A stretch of DNA of 64,000 nt from positions 25,625,202-25,689,201 of the forward strand of contig NC_092653.1 of assembly GCF_032118995.1 (NCBI RefSeq), in the 5' to 3' direction. Position numbers and translations under genes: made by a program. This DNA comes from Asterias amurensis (Eukaryota > Echinodermata > Asteroidea > Forcipulatida > Asteriidae). Shown piece after piece: positions 9,845 through 21,941 of the stretch. Under the pieces are notes generated by a model. It did no database searches, was not told the DNA's origin, and saw only the letters and a list, made by a program, of their open reading frames with translations. Position 1 is the first letter of the stretch; each line of letters begins with the position of its first letter.

Positions 9845-12475
9845 AACTACAAAAATGCCACTGTCGTGGTGTTTTTAAATTTTTTTGCTAAATTCAAAAA
9901 AGAGGGAATCCTAAAAGAAAAAAAACGGGACATTAATTTTTTTTTTGGTTGGCATTGTTTTATACTGGAGAAGAAGAAAAAATTGCCTCTTGGCGCAATT
10001 TTTTTCTTTACATAAAAAATGCCACTGTCGTGGTGCTTTTCAATGGTGACATTTATTGTCTTAAATCAATTCGAAAAAGGGAATCCTAAATAAAATTAGG
10101 ACATTTTGTTTAGTATTGCAATTTTATACTGCAAAAGAAAGAAAAAATTGTCCACCCGGCGCAATTATTAATTTTTTTCATGAAAAACGCCACTGTCGTG
10201 GTGCTTCAATGGGGACAATTTTTGCTCTAGATTAAAACAAAAAACAATCCTCGAAGAAAGATTACGCCATTTTTTGAAGAGGGTAAATTTATATTACAGA
10301 AGAAAAAAATTGTCCACCCCGGCGCAAATATTTTGTTTTGTTTTCATCAAAAATGCCACTGTCGTGGTGATTTTCAATGGGGACATTTTTGGGTCTAAAT
10401 CGATTACAAAAATTGAATCCTAAAAGAAAAATCAAAATATTTTTTGAAGAGGATAATTTTATACTACAAAAGAAAAAAAATTCCTTCCGGCGCAATTTTG
10501 GTTTTTACATAAAAAATGCCACTGTCGTGTAATTTGAAAGGGACATTTTTGGTTCTAAATCGATTCGAAAAAGGAATCCTGAAAGAAAAATCACGCCATT
10601 GTTTTTAAGAGGGTAATTTTATACTACAGAAGAGAAAAACAAATTACCTCCCGGCGCAATTTTTGTTTTTACATAAAGAAATGCCACTGTCGTGGTGATT
10701 TTCAATGGGGACATTTTGGGGTCTAAACCGATTGAAAAAAAAAGAATCCTAATTGAAAAGTTACGCCATTTTTTTAGGAGGGTAATTGTATATTACAGAA
10801 GAGAAAAAATGCCTGCCGTCGCAATTTTTGTTTTTACATAAAAAATGCCACTGTCTTGGTGATTTTCAATGGGGACATTTTTGGGTCTAAACCGATTGGA
10901 AAAAGGAATCCTGAAAGAAAAATCACGCCATTGTTTTTAAGAGGATAATTTTATACTACAGAAGAAAAAAAATTCCTCCCGGCGCAATTTTGGTTTTTAC
11001 ATCAAAAATGCCACTGTCGTGTAATTTGAAAGGGACATTTTTAGTTCTAAATCGATTCGAAAAATGAATCCTGAAAGAAAAATCACGCCATTGTTTTTAA
11101 GAGGGTAATTTTATACTACAGAAGAGAAAAAAAAAATTACCTCCCGGCGCAATTTTTGTTTTTACATAAAGAAATGCCACTGTCGTGGTGATTTTCAATG
11201 GGGACATTTTGGGGTCTAAACCGATTGAAAAAAAAGAATCCTAATTGAGAAGTTACGCCATTTTTTTGAGGAGGGTAATTGTATATTACAGAAGAGAAAA
11301 AATGCCTTCCGTCGCAATTTTTGTTTTTACATAAAAAATGCCACTGTCGTGGTGATTTTCAATGGGGACATTTTTGGGTCTAAACCGATTCAAAAAAAGG
11401 AATCCTACATGAAAAGTCACGCCATGTTTTTGAGGAGGGTAATTTTATACTACAGAAGAAAAAAATGGCCTCCCGGCGCAATTTTGGTTTTTAGATCAAA
11501 AATGCCACTGTCGTGGTGATTTTGAAGGGGATAATTTTTGCTTATAAATCGATTTGAAAAAGGAAATCCCAAAATAAAAATCGCGCCATTTTTTAAGAGG
11601 GTAATTTTATACTACAAAAGAGAAAATATTGCCTCCCGGCGCATTTTTTGGTTTTACATCAAAAATGCCACTGTCGTGGTGATTTTGAACGGGGTGATTT
11701 TTGGTTATAAAAAAAAGAAACCCTAAAAGAAAAATTGCGTCCTTTTTTGAGGAGGGTAATTTTAGACTACAGAAGACGAAAAATGTGCCTTCCGGCGCAT
11801 TTTTGTTTGTTAGCATAAAAAATGCCACTGTCGTGATAATTTTAATGGGGACATTTTTGGTTCTAAATCGATTCAAAAGGGATTTCTAAAAGAAAAATCT
11901 GAATATTTTTATATAGGATGGCAGATTTATACTTCAATAGTTAAAAATGTTACACTCCCGGCGCAATTTGTTTCGTTTACATCAAAAATGCCACTGTCGT
12001 GGTGATTTTCAATTCAACATTTTTGGTTCTAAATCGATTAAAAAAAAGAAAAATTACGCAATTTGTTTGAGGAGGGTACTTTTAGACTATTAGTATTACA
12101 GAAACAGAAAAAATTGCCTCCCGGCGCAGTTTTTGTTTTTCGTCAAAAATGCCACTGTCGTTTAATGCGAATGGGGACATTTTGGGTTTAAATCGATTCA
12201 AAAAAGGGAATCCTAAAAGAAAAATCATAATATTTATTGAGGGTGGCAATTTTATATTACAGTATTCAAAAATTTTCCACTTCCGGCGCAATTTGTTATG
12301 TTTACATAAAAAATGCCACTGTCGTGGTGATTTTCAATGGGGAAATTTTTAGTTCTAAACCGATTAAAAATAGAATAATAATCACGCCGTTTATTTGACG
12401 AGGGTAATTTTATACTTAATTGCTTCCCGGCGCAGTTTTTGTTTTTCGTCAAAAATGCCACTGTCGTGGTGATTT
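9845..12475. repeat. ~163-bp satellite array (about 17 units)
   Basis: Units recur every ~155-168 bp. Each carries a well-kept block AAAAATGCCACTGTCGTGGT, then GGGGACATTTTTGG, AATCGATT, a GAGGGTAATTTTATACTAC block and CCTCCCGGCGCAATTT. Unit starts are near 10019, 10187, 10352, 10515, 10680, 10846, 11008, 11174, 11337, 11502, 11665, 11820, 11987, 12148, 12312 and 12455. The CCACTGTCGTGG core is near-palindromic and is kept better than the A-rich linkers. Short ORFs here are repeat artefacts. Confidence 0.95.
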
Positions 12476-12479
12476 TGAA

Positions 12480-14350
12480 TGGGTACGAAAAAAGAATATT
12501 CTTTAGGAAATCTCAGGGCCTTTTTGAGGATGGCATATTTCTTCTACAAAAGAACAAGATTGCAACCTGGCCCTAACCCTATAGCGTATAAATCAGGTTG
12601 TTAAACATTGTTATCGGAACGTCACAGGTCTGTCGAAAATAATTATTATAAGCCTAAAAAAACTTCAAAAGAGTATGAAATCGAACTCTAACCCCGACAA
12701 TCCCTACCTATAACAATACATAGCGAGTAAACTCACTCATTTAGTAATGTAATTTATCATTTAAAAACAAATTTCTCATGGCGACCAAGGGTCGAACTAC
12801 AGGAAGAAAAAAAATATGCAAAAAGTTACACATTTTAAAAAGAATAAAACATTACAGAACTGAGACATGATAATTGGAACAGGAGAGAAAATATCATTTA
12901 CAACGAATACAACATTTTTTTATTATAATAGTGAAAGTGTAGCCTGGATAGAATTCTCAAGGCGATCTTAAGAAAGCAAAAACAAACAAAATCAACCAGC
13001 GCATAAAAAAAAGCCGCATATATACCGTTTCATTTCGGTTGTTTAAAAACATCAGGGTTTTTCGGAAATATTTTTGTATGAATAAAATAAGTCACCGTTT
13101 GTATCATGTATGTTCAGACCCTAACAGTAAATCTACATGCCATGCCAACATGCACTACTAGGCTTTTTGTAAATCGCTGCATATTTAATGAGCGTTTCAA
13201 ATTCCGCTGGCCGATCGCGCGCCCTGTCCTATTTTTAGACTAAGCTGGCTGGCCACGTGCTGCGTCCACCCCCCCCCCCCCCCCCCCACCCATGCTTCGC
13301 AAAGAGCACAATGGACGGGTCGAGTGTTGTTTATGGTTCTATGACTTTTCGTGTCACAAATGTTGTTGTTTGTTAGTTCGACGAGTGTCCGTTAGTTAAA
13401 TGCCAAGCAGAATTTTCTCTAAATTAAGTTCTTAAAGAAATTTGCCACGCCAAAGTGACCGTTTTGTATGTTTTTTCTTTTCAATATGAAACAATAATTT
13501 TCACGCCTTATTTAAGAATTTTTTTCTCCACTGAACCAATAAAAAACATTATTATCAATTAATTATTGCTTGACCAAACAAGTCGATAGGGCAAGTCCTA
13601 AGCGTCTAAGCCCAAAGTACAGAAAAGTATTCTTAAAAGAAACAGTTTACCAGCAAAAGTTATATGAAGTTAACATTGTTGTGACTGAAGCCGGGCTCAA
13701 TCCTTTCTTTTTTTGCTTAGCAAATCAATTCGATAAACAGTGTGAACTTTGGCCATTTACAACAAAGTTTATATAGCGCCGCGTAGCAGCCTATACGAAC
13801 TTCGCTGTGTAGTAGACGCACATGTAAGCATTTAGTTTCAAGCAGGCCGCGGAAAACACAACATAATTTCTTTTTTTGACCAAAGTGCTTAATTGCTCAC
13901 TGTTTTGTGCATAGCTATCATCAACACACACCGAATACATAGTGGTTAGATATCATGTTGTTGTTGTCTATTGGGTTAAAACTGCCTGGGACCAGTTTGA
14001 GTATATTTTCCAGCCGTTGAAAAAAAAAACGGCTGCGAGTTCAAAACGTCTGCATGTTCAAACACGTCTCGACACCCCGGTGCTCCGAAATCTAGCACCA
14101 GTCTAACGGAATAGCGCCACCAACCTGGGAAATTCACGTGTACAGCGACCGAAGAAAAGGTAAGTGAAAAATAATTTGCTTCAGTTTTTAAAGGGAAAAT
14201 TTGCTCATTTGAGGACATATCACCGTAAAATTAATGAGTTATTGAGTAGCGCAGGAGTTGTAGAACACGTTAGAGGTAAAATAAGGCACTATTTGGTTAC
14301 ATTTGGACGGCAAATGAGGTGGTTGTTTTCATGTCTGTTTATTAGCTAAG
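12480..14350. other. Intergenic or intronic, no gene recognised
   Basis: Contains a poly-C tract at about 13268-13290 and otherwise AT-rich sequence. The short ORF at 13570-13776 has no recognisable domain or splice context. Confidence 0.5.
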
Positions 14351-14355
14351 TTGCA

Positions 14356-14576
14356 AAAGTTTCTGTATCCTGCCACCACTTTTTCATTATTCATTATGAA
14401 ATACCATCTCAAATGAGACTCATTCCTGTTGGTTAAAATTATTGTTTGAAAAGTTTCCGTTCGGCGCCACCATTTTCTCATTCGATATGAAATAAGGTAT
14501 CTAATTTACCTCAATGAGATTATCCCTTTTTGTAAAAATGAGTGAAAAAGTGGTGGCGCTATACGGAAAGTTATCC
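14356..14576. mobile_element. Foldback MITE, family H
   Basis: Contains inverted segments: GTTTCCGTTCGGCGCCACCA near 14453 mirrors GTGGTGGCGCTATACGGAAA near 14550. A diverged left half lies at about 14356-14400. Between the arms are TCATTCGATATGAAATA and ATTTACCTCAATGAGAT. A second, poorer copy lies at 45560-45690. Confidence 0.6.
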
Positions 14577-14689
14577 ACATCAACAATGACAGTGTTGCGC
14601 AGTTGGGAGTTTAATGTAAAACAATGCAGTGCCCATTATAGGCGGCCGGCACAGTGTTTAAAAGCTTACAATATTATAACAGCTGAAGT

Positions 14690-14985
14690 TACTTTTACAG
14701 GTCACCAACTAAAACTGTACAAATCAAGATCCAACCTTAACCTCAGGAAGTTCTGGTTTAGCTAGAGAGTGGTCAATTACTGGAACATTCTCCCTCGAAA
14801 GGCAATTGAAGCTTCAAGTGTGAACATTTTCAAGGGACATGTGTACAAATTCCTAAAGAACGTCAGGGGCTCTACATTACATAAGCTTATCTAAGCTGTC
14901 TGCCCCAGTAACCAGAACCACTGTCTCCTCCCCAGTTGTGTGATGGCGTCGGTGGATTCAAGTAAGTTCAAGTAAGTAAGTAGAT
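14690..14985 (+). pseudogene. Non-LTR retrotransposon 3' end (ORF2 C-terminus remnant)
   Basis: A plus-strand frame reads SNLNLRKFWFS, stop, then RVVNYWNILPRKAIEASSVN and FKGHVYKFLKN. This is the WN-LP ... F(K) pattern typical of the last ~40 residues of LINE reverse transcriptase ORFs. A CCCCAGTTGTGTGATGGCGT tail and short AAGTA repeats follow. It is broken by an in-frame stop and is inactive. Confidence 0.6.
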
Positions 14986-14999
14986 TAAAATTTATAGTT

Positions 15000-16450
15000 A
15001 AAATTTTATTGACTGCTTTCAAAAGTGGTGAAATCCAAATGAGGTCCCTTCAATCTGATTTTACACAAAACGTTACATCTGATAGTGTATATCGAGCATG
15101 TTATATTGGTATGTAATATGGTTGTGAAAACATCTGACACTGCAAATGACTAATATGTTCCAGGTTAATTATTACTGTCTCAGACGACAAACATTTCTGA
15201 GCTTGGAAGTTGGCATGTTTACTCTATTATGTAATTAGTGACAATTTAAAATAAAAAAATTCAGTAGAACTAGAAGCATTAGGCAGTGTCTTCAATTGTT
15301 GTTCGAGATTTCTTTGGACACTAACACAAATTCTAAAGATGCTAAGACAAAAATCCTGCCCAATAAATGAACAAATCAATATTATTTCTTATTTTTGTAA
15401 ACATGGACAAAAACTGGATTTTATATTGACCTTTGGTTACTCTTTTTGCTCCTCAGGCTGAAAATACCCCAAAGGAAAATTAATTGTCAAGGGTGTTGCA
15501 CCAATCCCAGGTTTTTACACCCCTGGATTTTCTGGTGTTTTCTTTTAGACAACCTCCTGTTACCTTATGTTTCTGGCCCTGGTTTATGGCTTTTGTTTCA
15601 GGATGCAAGAACCAACTGAATTGATGTACCCATATTCCAGCTAAGCTGCAACTGATTATCAGAGTTCTTACAGGCTGCCTTATTGGAAGGATGAGAAATG
15701 AACACCAAGATGTCCTCGGCATTGGGCGTTTGTTACGCTTCGTACCGACCATAAGCACAATGGACATGTGAGTACTAAACAGAGTTGTTCAGCAACTTGA
15801 TTATTCAAAGCATCGTTACGTGCTTCACGCGATTATACAAAGATCGAATGAACATCCAACTAGACAACTGTGTCAAAATAAACACAGAAAGCTATAAAAC
15901 ATTTTACTGAGCTCTTGAAGTGCCACCCATCTGCAAAAAATCCAGTTACACCACTGGGTTTGAGTATGAATTATCACTGAATTTGTTTGAGGAATTTAAA
16001 CGAATTATGGATGCTAGTTTGCATACGAGATACATAAATTTTAGTTGTGTTTTACCCATACTCTAACTTGTGTTAATCAATTTTAGTACTTTCCCAAGTG
16101 AAAACTTTTAAAACTTGGATGTTCGTTCTAAGCCTGTGATATTACCTGGGTATACCCAAATATATGTTCCCAACCATTTAGTCCGGGATGTGGGAACCCA
16201 GTTAAATTTTGGGGATTCCATTACCCACAGAAAGTCTCCATGGCAGCCCAAATTAGGCTACAGCTCAATGAAACAGTCCATCTGCATAAAAAAATGCCAA
16301 ATACATTTTGGTTTTACACACGCGACAGTCATAACATCTGCATTCTGGTCTAGATAATGATATTAACTATACAAGTTTTAAAATGTTTCTCTCGGGAAAA
16401 TATCTGGATCTCCAACCTCTCCTAAGGACTATGGGAGATCTTCATAGCAG
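15000..16450. other. No gene recognised
   Basis: No open frame with a domain and no clear element boundaries. ORFs at 15480-15767 (minus) and 16115-16357 (plus) have no recognisable features. Confidence 0.4.
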
Positions 16451-16814
16451 CATACAAGGCAATCCTCCATTGGTGTGAAAATTGGACCCTCCCTAAGTCA
16501 TTGGTCAAGTCTCTTTATTAACACAACCCTCTGCTGCTTTGGATGGCCTTCAACATCAACTGGACGCAGAAAGTGCCCTATGAGCAACTCTATTTTCCAC
16601 CTCCCCAACTTGACAAACAAGATAGCAGGAGACTTGCAGGGTACTGTCTTCAGCATCTTGAGTCACCAGCAAGCAAACTTATTATCTGGGAACCAACCCA
16701 TAGGAAGATGAACTTGGGCATCCTTCTAAAACCATGGCCAAGACCCTAATGGAGAACAGTGACACCAAGATTGCTGATGAGTGATGAACTCAAGACACTG
16801 ATGATGGAATAGGA

Positions 16815-17000
16815 CATTGAAAGGGCGAGGGCACTATTCAATGCCTTTTCTCCTTGGTAAAGGGCAACCTATGAAGACATTGTACATTTCTACTGGAGCA
16901 ATTCAAGGGCACCAAGGCAATGACGATAGGCATGGAGGCAATCGCCTTTGTTGCCTCTGTGAAGTATCAAGCTTCTATAAGCCAATTATTGATGATAATG
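16815..17000 (+). repeat. Dispersed repeat shared with 57185-57325
   Basis: TTTTCTCCTTGGTAAAGGGC, TCAAGGGCACCAAGGCA, GGAGGCAATCGCCTTTGTTG and GTGAAGTATCA recur in the same order on the minus strand at about 57325-57185. Two copies in one window imply a dispersed family. The class is unknown. Confidence 0.55.
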
Positions 17001-17639
17001 ATGACCCCATTAGTTGTTCCTTTTCAAAGGGCCCATATGAGGATTATAGCTCTCATCAGATGTTGTTACTACTTGAGCTCAACTAGGCCTATGACATCTT
17101 GCAAATCTCCTTCTTTAAGATGCTTCAAGATATTTCAGCATATGAGACTTCTCAAGGGTGCAAGATCTTATTAACCAACCATCTAGTGTCAAGGGTTGCT
17201 CGCCACTACAGATCACCAAGTTCATCTCATATTAGTCAAGTCTAAAAAGTAATTTTCATCAATTTTCTTCAAAATTTGTCCCACTTGATCTATCTTGCTG
17301 TTAGTATTTTGGCTGGTAACCTTATTTTGCTAAGCAAGAGTGTTCTGTGCTTAGCAATTTTTTGTGCTTATAAGCCCCATTCCCTCAACATGGGTCTTTA
17401 CTGAGAACACCATCTTGGATCAGACAGCCATTACAGTCTCATCTACAGAGAAACCATCCCATCATTCTCATCATTATTTCGGCCACAAGCAAGACATCCT
17501 TTGGCGTATCCAAGAGCTTGTGGTCCTTGAACCAGCATCACTCAGGAGTCAAAGAAATCGTCATCCAGTCTACCAAGTTGGATCTCAAGCACCAGGAAAA
17601 GTTTTCAGTATGTATCATTTCCCTTGCAAATCTTAGATC

Positions 17640-19323
17640 CAAGTTGTAATACGGCTTCCGGGGTAGATGAAATAACAAGCAACTGATATCCCAGTTAATC
17701 ATACTTTAAATTATAATTTTCAAGGAGTAAAAGTTTCCAAGACACTGGAAAGAAGCGAAGGTCATTCTTCTTCATAAAAACGGCGACAAATTGACCATCA
17801 AGATTTACCTACCCATCAGTCTTTTATCTCATCTCTACAAAATTCCCCAAAAAAGCATACAAAGAATGATTACGGCAGTTTTAGATGTGCATCAACCAAG
17901 AGAACAGGCTGGGTTCAGAAAAGGCTTCTCCATTCAATAGATTATTTATGTATACCAAACCAACTCATTGAAAAAGCTAAACAAATATCAACTGGACTTG
18001 TATGTAGGATTAATTGATTACGAGAAGGCTTTTGACTCTGTGGAATACAAATACTTGTTTCAAGCTGATCTGAGGAAAATAGACATCAGTCAAGGATAGT
18101 TTCTGGAATATATCTACACTGAAGCAACAGTAAGGATTAATATTGATAAAGACGTATCACAGGAAATAAACATCAACAGAGCAGTTAGGCAATGGGGCCC
18201 AATATCACCCAAAATATTCGCTGCGGTGTTGGAAGAGGGTTTCAAGAACGCATCACTAGATGAGAGTGTACATCATGGATGGAGAAATGTTGACAGATCT
18301 ACACTTTGCAGATGATGTGACCCAGCTAGCACACCCGCATTGGCCCAGACTTGGGCCAGGCCTGGCATTATATAGCATGGACTGGCCAAGCTGATGCCAC
18401 CTCTGGGCTGCACCTAGCCCAGTGGTGGCATCAGTCATATTCCAGTCGAGTCCACCTCTTCCAAGAATTACTTAGAAGCTCAATTGAATGAAGTCAACAG
18501 CAAAAATAAAGACATAGGATTGAAGGTGAACAAGGGAAACATGACCAACTTCAATACAGATGACACATTAACAGTGGTGGACCAAGAGATCAGAAGGGTC
18601 AATGAATTCAAATACTGTGCCAAACAGTAAAAATGAACGACAACACAAAAGATGATGTGTCAACTAGGATTAAAGGCAGGGTGGAGCTCCTTTTCGATGA
18701 TACAGAGAAATACTTGGTGATAAGAAAAAACCTACATGTATGGCACTTAGGATAAAAGTTTATGATCAGTGTGTGCTACCAACAGTAACTTATGGAGCAG
18801 AAACATGAACAACAAGAAATCTGATTGAACGTAAACTCCGCAAGGCACAAAGAGTGATAAGAAAATACCTACATGTATGGCACTTAGGAGAAAAGTTTAT
18901 GATCGGTGTGTGCTACCAACAGTGGAGCAGAAACATGAACAACAAGAAATCTGATTGAACGTAAACTCTGCAAGGCACAAACAGCAAAGGAGAGACAAAT
19001 GCTACACATTTTAATTAGAGACAGGATAAATTGACAAAAGTACAACAGGAAACTGGAGTTAGAGACGAAATAAGGACGATCAAACAAGCTACATGGAGAT
19101 GGGCTGGACCCACTGCCTGAAGAAATGACAATAGATGGACAACAAGAATAATGGACTGGCAACCAAGGACAGGGAAAAGGAAAAGAGGTAGACAGAGAAG
19201 AAGATGGAGAGATGACATCAGGGTCTATGCAGGAACAACATGGACCAGAACTGCAAGAAATATAACTAAAAGGTGTTTACATGAGGAGGGCTACATCTTA
19301 TACTGGATGAACACAGCTTAGAT
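17640..19323 (+). pseudogene. RTE-like non-LTR retrotransposon, decayed RT
   Basis: Between about 17750 and 18290 one frame reads EAKVILLHKNGDK, then QPREQAGFRKGFS, LYVGLIDYEKAFDSVEYKYL and INRAVRQWGPISPK. These correspond to RT motifs including the KAFDSV block and the GP-SPK block. HFADDV (the catalytic ADD) occurs near 18300 in another frame. Later blocks (VNKGNMTNFNTDD, YGAET, RGRQRRRWRDDI) run to a stop at about 19320 followed by (GAT)n. There are several stops and frameshifts. A ~110-bp stretch is duplicated (18730-18850 and 18860-18980), and a small insertion with two GGCCCAGA/GGGCCAGG-like arms sits at about 18330-18440. The RTE assignment is from general knowledge of that clade. Confidence 0.75.
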
Positions 19324-19369
19324 GATGATGATGATGATAAATAAATTGGGATGTTTTTTAAACCTTAAA

Positions 19370-20395
19370 CAAGCAAATGGATCACTAAGTGGCTTCAGGG
19401 AAGCAATATCCACTGTGGACATGATCTTCGCCCTTCGACAACTGCAGGAGAAATGTCCTGAACAGGAGGAGACCCCTGTATCTTGCCTTCGTTGACCTCA
19501 CAAAGGCCTTCGACCTTGTCAGCAGAGATGGTTTCTTCAAGCTACTTGCAAAGATCGGCTGCCCGCCAAAACTTCTCAACATCCTGACGTCTTTTTACAA
19601 CAATATGTCGGGTTCCGTCTGCTGTGATGGAAAAACTTCAGAGGCCTTCTCAATTTGCAGCGGAGTGAAGCAGGGCTGTGTTCTTGCACCGACCCTCTTT
19701 GGAATTTTCTTCTTGCTTCTGCTGTCATTTGCATACGACTCATCCCATGAAGGCGTCTATCTACACTAAAGAGCTGATGGAAAACTCTTCAACCTTGCCC
19801 GTCTGAGATCTAAGACCAAGTGTTTCAGTGTTCTTCTCAGGGAAACGCTATTTGCAGATGTTGCTGCGCTTGCATCCCACATCGAGACAGGGCTCCAGCA
19901 GTTGGTGCACAGGCTTTCCAACGCATGCAAGGAGTTTGCCCTCACCATCAGCATCAAGAAGACCCATGCCATGGCCCAAGATGTTGAAAACCCACCCTCC
20001 ATCTCTATTGGCAACATGACTATTGACTGAGGGACTCCTTCACGTACATCGGGTCAACAGTCTCCAGCAACCCGTCACTTGATGCTGAACTGAGCACCCG
20101 TCTTGCAGGGCCTCTGCAGTGATGGCCAGACTGGGAAAGAGAGTGTGGCTTAGTAAGAACATAGCCGTGCGCACAAAACTCCAGGTCTACCAAGCATGAG
20201 CCAACAGCACTCTGCTATACAGCAGTGAGGCCTGGACCACCTACATCAGACAAGAAAAACAGCTGAACAGCTTCCACTTGCGCTGCCTTACGCCGCATCT
20301 TTGGGCATTGGCAGGAGAAAGTCACAAACAATGACGTCCTGGAATGTGCCCACTCCACCAGCATGTTCTCTATATTGAGCCAGCGCCACCTATGA
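19370..20395 (+). pseudogene. Second non-LTR retrotransposon, decayed RT
   Basis: A plus-strand frame reads AFVDLTKAFDLVSRDGFFKL, then IGCPPKLLNIL, CSGVKQGCVLAPTLFGIFF, a degraded catalytic box FADVAALASH (FADD expected), and TISIKKTHAM. C-terminal blocks TYIGSTVSSNPSLDAELSTR and LRRIFGHWQEKVTNNDVLEC lie in other frames. The RT is interrupted by stops and shifts, and the second catalytic Asp is lost. The N-terminal endonuclease is not seen. It lies directly downstream of the RTE remnant. Confidence 0.75.
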
Positions 20396-20813
20396 TTACT
20401 CCGACAATTTTAAAATTTCATGAAGCTCTTCACATTCTCAAGACTCCTAGATTCTACCCAAGGTTTCCACAGAAACATCTTATTTGTAGAGAAACCAGCC
20501 CCATAACAAATAGGAAATATTTACTGTAACACAGACAAGTCTGATGTCTCACTAAAACCTGGTGAATGTTATAAACCCCAATTAGTGGGCACTTCAGTGA
20601 AAGAAAAGGTTCTTATGATGGATAGATCTTCGTTCAAACAGACTTGCCCAAGAAGATTTCAAAGAGGAACAACAAGCCAGGTTCAATTGGAGAAAGACAA
20701 GTATTACAAGGCCCTGGAACTGCTGAGCCAGAGGAGAAAATGTCAATGCCTCCATTGCAAGACTTGAGAAATGCACCAAAGAGATTGGATGCAACTGAAT
20801 TTCCTGAAGTTGA

Positions 20814-21510
20814 ATGATGATAGACAGAGTTCCTCTATTCAGGTCACGTCAACAAATAGCAAAGGCTTCAGTGTCATACAATTTCATCATTGATGCTCAG
20901 ATAGCTCCCCCACTGCAAGCTCGGAACTTAGGGGTTATTTTCGTTTCATCACTGACACTTCAACCACACATCAGCAGTATCGTTCGTCTGTCATCATACC
21001 ACATCAGGAATATTGGTAAGATTCGTAAGCACTTGGACAAGATTGCCACTGAAAAAGTAATTCATGCATTTGTTACTTCTCGTCTTGACAACGGCAATGC
21101 TCATCTGTACAGTCTTCAACAACTGAAGATCCTGTCTTCACGCCTCCAAATGCTAAAACACTGCATCCCACATCACTGTTCTATCGCCTCCATTCTGAAA
21201 CAACTTCACTGGCTCCCTATCTCTCAACGAATCATCTTCAAGCTGATGCTCATTGTCCACAAAGCTCTTAATGACAAGGCTCCCCACTATATTTCTGAAC
21301 TGCTTCAAGTTTACACTCCATCAAGGAATCTCTGATCAAGTTCCATGCTTCTCCTCATTGCACCCAAGTCTCGACACTCCTGGGGTGACAGGTCTTTTTC
21401 TTCAGCTGCGCCACACATCTGGAACTCTCTGCCACCTTATCTTAGGTCTGTCTGTGTATCACAATATTTAAATCCCTTCTAAAAACTTATCAAATGTCAC
21501 AGGTGTTAAG
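20814..21510 (+). pseudogene. Third non-LTR retrotransposon fragment (ORF2 C-terminus)
   Basis: A 173-codon open stretch contains LQARNLGVIFVSSLTLQPHI, VIHAFVTSRLDNGNA, LKQLHWLPISQRIIFKLMLI and HKALNDKAPHYISELL. This is the familiar post-RT region of Jockey/CR1-type LINE ORF2. It then shifts frame into WGDRSFSSAAPHIWNSLP. The RT core is absent (5' truncated). There is one frameshift near 21340. Confidence 0.8.
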
Positions 21511-21941
21511 GACTACTTTAGTTGTGTCTGTTTTGTATTGTTGTCAAATCCTGCTGTAGGCTTTTAACCAAAGGATTTTATTGCAATTAATTTCAAGAGT
21601 GATTACTAATCGTTCCATCAAAAGATTAGATTTAATCTTGGGTTTTTTTAAAGTCGAGACCAGCTGGAGGATTTTGAGGCAATGTCTTGTCCCTCACAGT
21701 TTTACATTGGTTTGTACTTATGCAACCTATCTGACTGGATTAGATCAATTTATTTCAGATTTAATATTTTGTTGTTGATATTAAGTCAAATTTCAGAATA
21801 ACATTTATACACTGTTTATTATTATTATAATTCGGTGCTATCTTATTCTGAGGTTAGAAATGTTGGAAGGAGCATTGTCGACAAATCTGAGGTGGTTGTT
21901 TTATCCCTTGAAATACTTTTCTTATTTGAGTTATTGTACAG

